Shown: piece by piece, positions 60,583 to 64,000 of the stretch
How positions within the stretch are numbered: position 1 is the stretch's first letter
Layout of the letters: each line of letters starts with the position of its first letter
NCBI RefSeq assembly: GCF_027943255.1
Contig: NC_072896.1
Location: forward strand, 3,224,001-3,288,000
Direction of reading: 5' to 3'
DNA from: Anastrepha obliqua
Taxonomy: Eukaryota > Arthropoda > Insecta > Diptera > Tephritidae
DNA length: 64,000 nt
Notes under the pieces: generated by a model
Seen by the model: only the letters and a program-made list of their open reading frames with translations
What the model was told of the DNA's origin: nothing
The model's database searches: none
Made by a program: the position numbers and the translations under genes

Positions 60583-60600
60583 CTGGAAGAGACGAAAAAG
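60583..60600 (-). other. 3' splice site of the Vajk-like gene
   Basis: The minus strand reads a pyrimidine-rich tract ending CTTCCAG directly before ATCTGTTTAGCC. This explains why the open frame lacks an ATG. The apparent start eight codons upstream is a TTG inside the intron. Confidence 0.7.
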
Positions 60601-60606
60601 AGGCAA

Positions 60607-63600
60607 AATGTAAATGCTGTTTAAATTTTTGCTAGGAGTACAAGGGAAAGAGAGAAGAGTGGTCGAGGCTATAGCAAATATAGCTTGTCTAACTGCGCTT
60701 TGCTAATGCGACAAAAAGTGTTATGTTGGAGTATTTAGAAGTGTCAATTGATAATAATTCGATATTCAAGTTTCCACTTGTTCCAAAATTTGTTATATAC
60801 TAAAGTTCATCGGGTCTTGGACTTGAGCCTTGCATAAAGTAAAAATCAAAGAAACATTTCGAAGAAGAAAATTTAACGAGGAAAAAATTAAACCTTTTAA
60901 ATTCTGTGCTTAGTATCGAACTGGTTATTTTAAAGTCGCTTTCATATCTGCAGATATGCATCATAGTCAAAGTTGGGAATTTTGCACAACCACTAGTGTA
61001 ATTTTTTAGCGGTAGTTACAATTAAGGTGATGATACCACTAAATCTTCAGTTTTTAATTATTTTAATTCTCCGCTGATTGCATTAAATATTTAGTGCACT
61101 ATGCCGAACCCTAATAGTAGTAAAATATAAAATATGTCCTACGATATTGCTTCTCATAATCAACATTTCCAGTGCTTCAGGCAGATATTATTTCGTATAT
61201 ACCTACTTCCCAATAATAGTAAATCTTTTTTAATGCGTTTTATATTAACAATTTGTTACAAGTTCTACACAGAACTGAGACTTGGTGATTAGGCAGACCA
61301 ATTAGGATTTTCGTTCACGTTGCTCTGACGGCAATTTTTATAAAGTTGTTGGAGCCCTCATTTAAGTGGGGCTTTTTCAATTGGTATGATAATGATAAAT
61401 ATTACACTGAATTCTGTAAATCCCTTGACTAGGAAAGTAGCTCCTAGTGCCTATTAGATAAACTAGTCCTTGTATTAGGTAATTCCTTAGAACTAAATAT
61501 TTCTTTTCTTGCCACTCGCAAGTGATGCTTTCCATTTCGATTCAACCTGGCTATTCGGGTCATGTTCTTCAATTTTAATGTAACTCAAATATGTTGGTCT
61601 CTGGTAAAAATAATGAGACACGTATCTTTTTATTCGCCCGAAAAAAAATTTTTTCAAGATTTATCGGCAATTTTTTTCTTTTCGGCTCAAAATCGATTTT
61701 TTCTAATTATATAAGAATTTTTTTTTTAATGCTCATAACTTAGTCAAAAATTAACCGATTTTGATGATTCTGGGTTCAAAATGATCATCATTACTTGCAC
61801 GAGTGACTTCATGTAGAAATAATTGCAAAAAAGTAGTTGAAAATTTTTTATTTTGCAAAAAACAAAAAGTGCGAAACAGGTTTTTTACTCAAAAACTCAC
61901 TACTCAAAACAACTCATTTTAGCTACTGGGCATTCAGCTCAATTGAAGTTTGAGGTGATTTGGAAAAAGTTAAAATCAAAAATACACTTTTTGAAATATT
62001 AAATTTCGAAAAAATTTCGAATACTATACTAATCGAAGTTTCACACTTTGTAGAAGATTTATGAAAATTCGTGAATTTTTTTTATTTGTTATTTTTTTGT
62101 ACATTTATTTTTAATCCCTTCATTTATTGAATTCTGTTTTTTAACCTTCAGCAATACTGGTACTTGAAACTAGAACATTACACTAGACATGTATGGAAAG
62201 CACTCAGTGGTGCAACCATTTCTAAATTTTTGCCTATTAGCATAAATCCGTTGTTGACTTCCTCTCCAGTCTGTTTAAGGAGATCGTTGAGTGAAATGAA
62301 ATAAAATAAATCTCAACATTTTTTAGCAGAAACTTCGAAAAAAATTGGGTACGCAGTTTTAAAACGCTTAATTTCTTAAATAATTAAATGAAGGCCCCTC
62401 AAAATGTTTGCTGGTCTTCGATAATTTTTTCCCTGAAGAGGTTGCGCATTTTATCTACATATATAACGAATGCACAACATTTGACTTATTTCAGTGTTTT
62501 TTTTGTCACCTAAGTCCCCTTTCATTAATATAAACACACTCAGGCACCTAATCTTCATCGAAAGCGCCTATACTTCGGTTACTTGTACGATGACGTGAGT
62601 TGGAAATTTTGTATTGTGATTGAGAAAAATTGCATCTAACCCAATTAAAAACATCTTTTTAGGCAAGTTGAGTATAAAAAATATGTGCTGGACGCACCTG
62701 TTCATTAATGGAATATTACGTGTGCGAGTTTGTTTCTTAAGTCTTTTGTCTGCCAAAGAGAATACATTTTCGCCTTCGAATATTGCAGCATTGAGTGCTT
62801 AACTTAGCATAATTATCAAACAATAAAAAGTGTTGATTGCAACAAATTGTAAACACCGCTAACATTGCGTTTTCAATTTAATAACATTTCTATCGTTCAA
62901 TCGCTGCTCGCTGTCCGCTTCTTCATGCCACCTGCCGTACGTGTTTGACATAAATAAAACAAAATATTACTTCATACTAAAAATGAAACGCCAAATTAAG
63001 CAATCGATAGGCAGGCGAAAGTGGCTTAGTCCAACGACCGTAGTAAAGTGCCGGTATGAGTATTGGTGGACATTTCTGGCACTGGGTGAAATTCGTTTTG
63101 ACACCCATCAAAGAAGCTAATAAAGTTAAATAATTATGTCATAAAAATTGCGAGCACATGGCCACAGCGTGAATTATTCAATGCAGTTGCAGCTACTGAA
63201 TGGCATTTAATGAAATAAATTAATTGATCCAAGTCAATATTCGGGTTAATGCTGGTGAATTTATGACCCAAATGAAGCCTATTTGGTTTTGTGCGTCTGC
63301 GCTTATCGGAACTTCCGCAAAAGTTTGCTTAAGCACACAATTTTTTTTTTTAATTAAAACAGTCGCATATGTGACTGAATTCGATGCGGCAGTGGTTAGC
63401 AGCTAATTAGCGGCCATGTAGTTGGTGAAGACAGGCAGGCCTAATACTGTGACAAACTGATTTGCTAGCTAAGTAAAATAAGGTTTGCGGCATTTGAAAA
63501 TGTTGAGCAATGTTCACTTCCTCAGCGATTGTGTTACCTTCTCAGATACGGTTACATATCACACTAAACGCAATGCAATAACGGTACTAGTTGAGATGCG

Positions 63601-64000
63601 CGTAAAATGCGCAAAAAACAAGACATGCAAACAAAAGTACCAAAAAGACAAACATTCCTATGACCGCCGAGTTAAGCTGCTCGAAAATTATGAATGAATA
63701 AATTGTGTGGGCTGCAGTTGGCTGCATTCAGCTTTCAGCTTTTGTTTTTACTCGCATCTTTATATAGATAAATATATGTATAATTTTTTCTTAAAGTTTT
63801 TTATTACTCATCGCATTTGCATTTCGCATGCACATTTGCATTGAGCATTTAGCGAATTTACGACTATTTTATTGCCTGCATATTTTACAATGTGACTGCT
63901 ACTCGTTTTAGCTAAAGCCGCTGCAGTTGTTGAGAGCCAGCGCAGTTTTGAATGGTTTCTTGTTATAGGTTTTGCTTTTGAGTTTTGGCTTCGGTTTCAC
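60607..64000. other. Upstream region of the Vajk-like gene; no further gene supported
   Basis: This stretch should contain the intron and perhaps exon 1 and promoter of the gene to the left. I found no ATG plus strong GTRAGT donor in the correct phase. A weak candidate is ATG AGA AGC AAT ATC followed by GTAGGA on the minus strand near 61155. Bases 61600-62110 are very AT-rich with long A/T runs. Small ORFs at 62568-62802 and 63224-63697 are unsupported. Confidence 0.4.

Noticed and set aside
61860..61920. ATG plus GTGAGT on the minus strand as exon 1 of the Vajk-like gene
   Set aside because: The reading frame is closed by TAG at the donor and the phase does not fit the ATC start of the main exon.

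Overview
The window looks like non-coding nuclear DNA from an insect, most likely a cyclorrhaphan (higher) fly and plausibly a tephritid fruit fly. The evidence is the AT-rich sequence with CAA/CAG-type and TATG microsatellites, the mix of mariner, Tc1, RTE-like and Jockey-group elements, and one valine/proline-rich Vajk-like secreted protein gene. The species assignment is inference. There are no bacterial-type operons, rRNA genes or CRISPR arrays.

Layout. 1-1 kb: AT-rich spacer. 1.0-4.2 kb (minus): an almost intact RTE-like non-LTR retrotransposon carrying one in-frame stop. 4.26-4.8 kb: a patchwork of pieces from a second RTE-like family. 6.3-7.1 kb: an internally deleted mariner. 7.7-8.1 kb: a transposase remnant that keeps only a DNA-binding domain. 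8.26-9.0 kb: a TTAA-flanked MITE. 9-15 kb: spacer. 15.3-16.85 kb (plus): a second-family RTE-like copy that has lost its endonuclease. 19.5-20.5 kb (plus): RNase H and zinc-finger 3' end of a LOA/Jockey-type element. 22.0-23.1 kb: two MITEs. 23.3-24 kb: a SINE and a mariner fragment. 26-28 kb: three LINE fragments in mixed orientation. 29.5-31.8 kb (minus): two LINE fragments and a SINE. 33.9-35.8 kb (minus): a Tc1-like remnant and an internally deleted mariner with terminal repeats. 36.0-36.4 kb: RTE-like 3' end. 38.09-38.66 kb: a mini-mariner with both terminal repeats and only the N-terminal transposase region. 39 kb: LINE fragment and a perfect 22-bp hairpin. 40.2-40.8 kb: SINE and mariner remnants. 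43.5 kb: the best SINE copy. 44.85-45.7 kb (minus): a LINE split by a SINE. 47.7-49 kb: two transposase remnants in opposite orientation. 49.5-50.7 kb (minus): a near full-length but frameshifted mariner. 53.13-54.79 kb (minus): a complete but dead Tc1-like transposon with inverted/direct terminal repeats. 54.9-56.7 kb: LINE fragments.

The only convincing host gene is at 59.34-60.58 kb (minus). It is a large exon encoding a secreted, low-complexity Val/Pro/Tyr-rich protein resembling the dipteran Vajk cuticular proteins. It begins at a 3' splice site, so its first exon lies upstream and was not found.

Every transposon coding region seen here carries at least one stop, frameshift, deletion or catalytic change. 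The window reads as a TE graveyard in a gene-poor region. Its most useful content is several non-autonomous families (tRNA-derived SINE, TTAA-ended MITEs, transposons keeping only the DNA-binding domain) that can be recognised from paired copies within the window.
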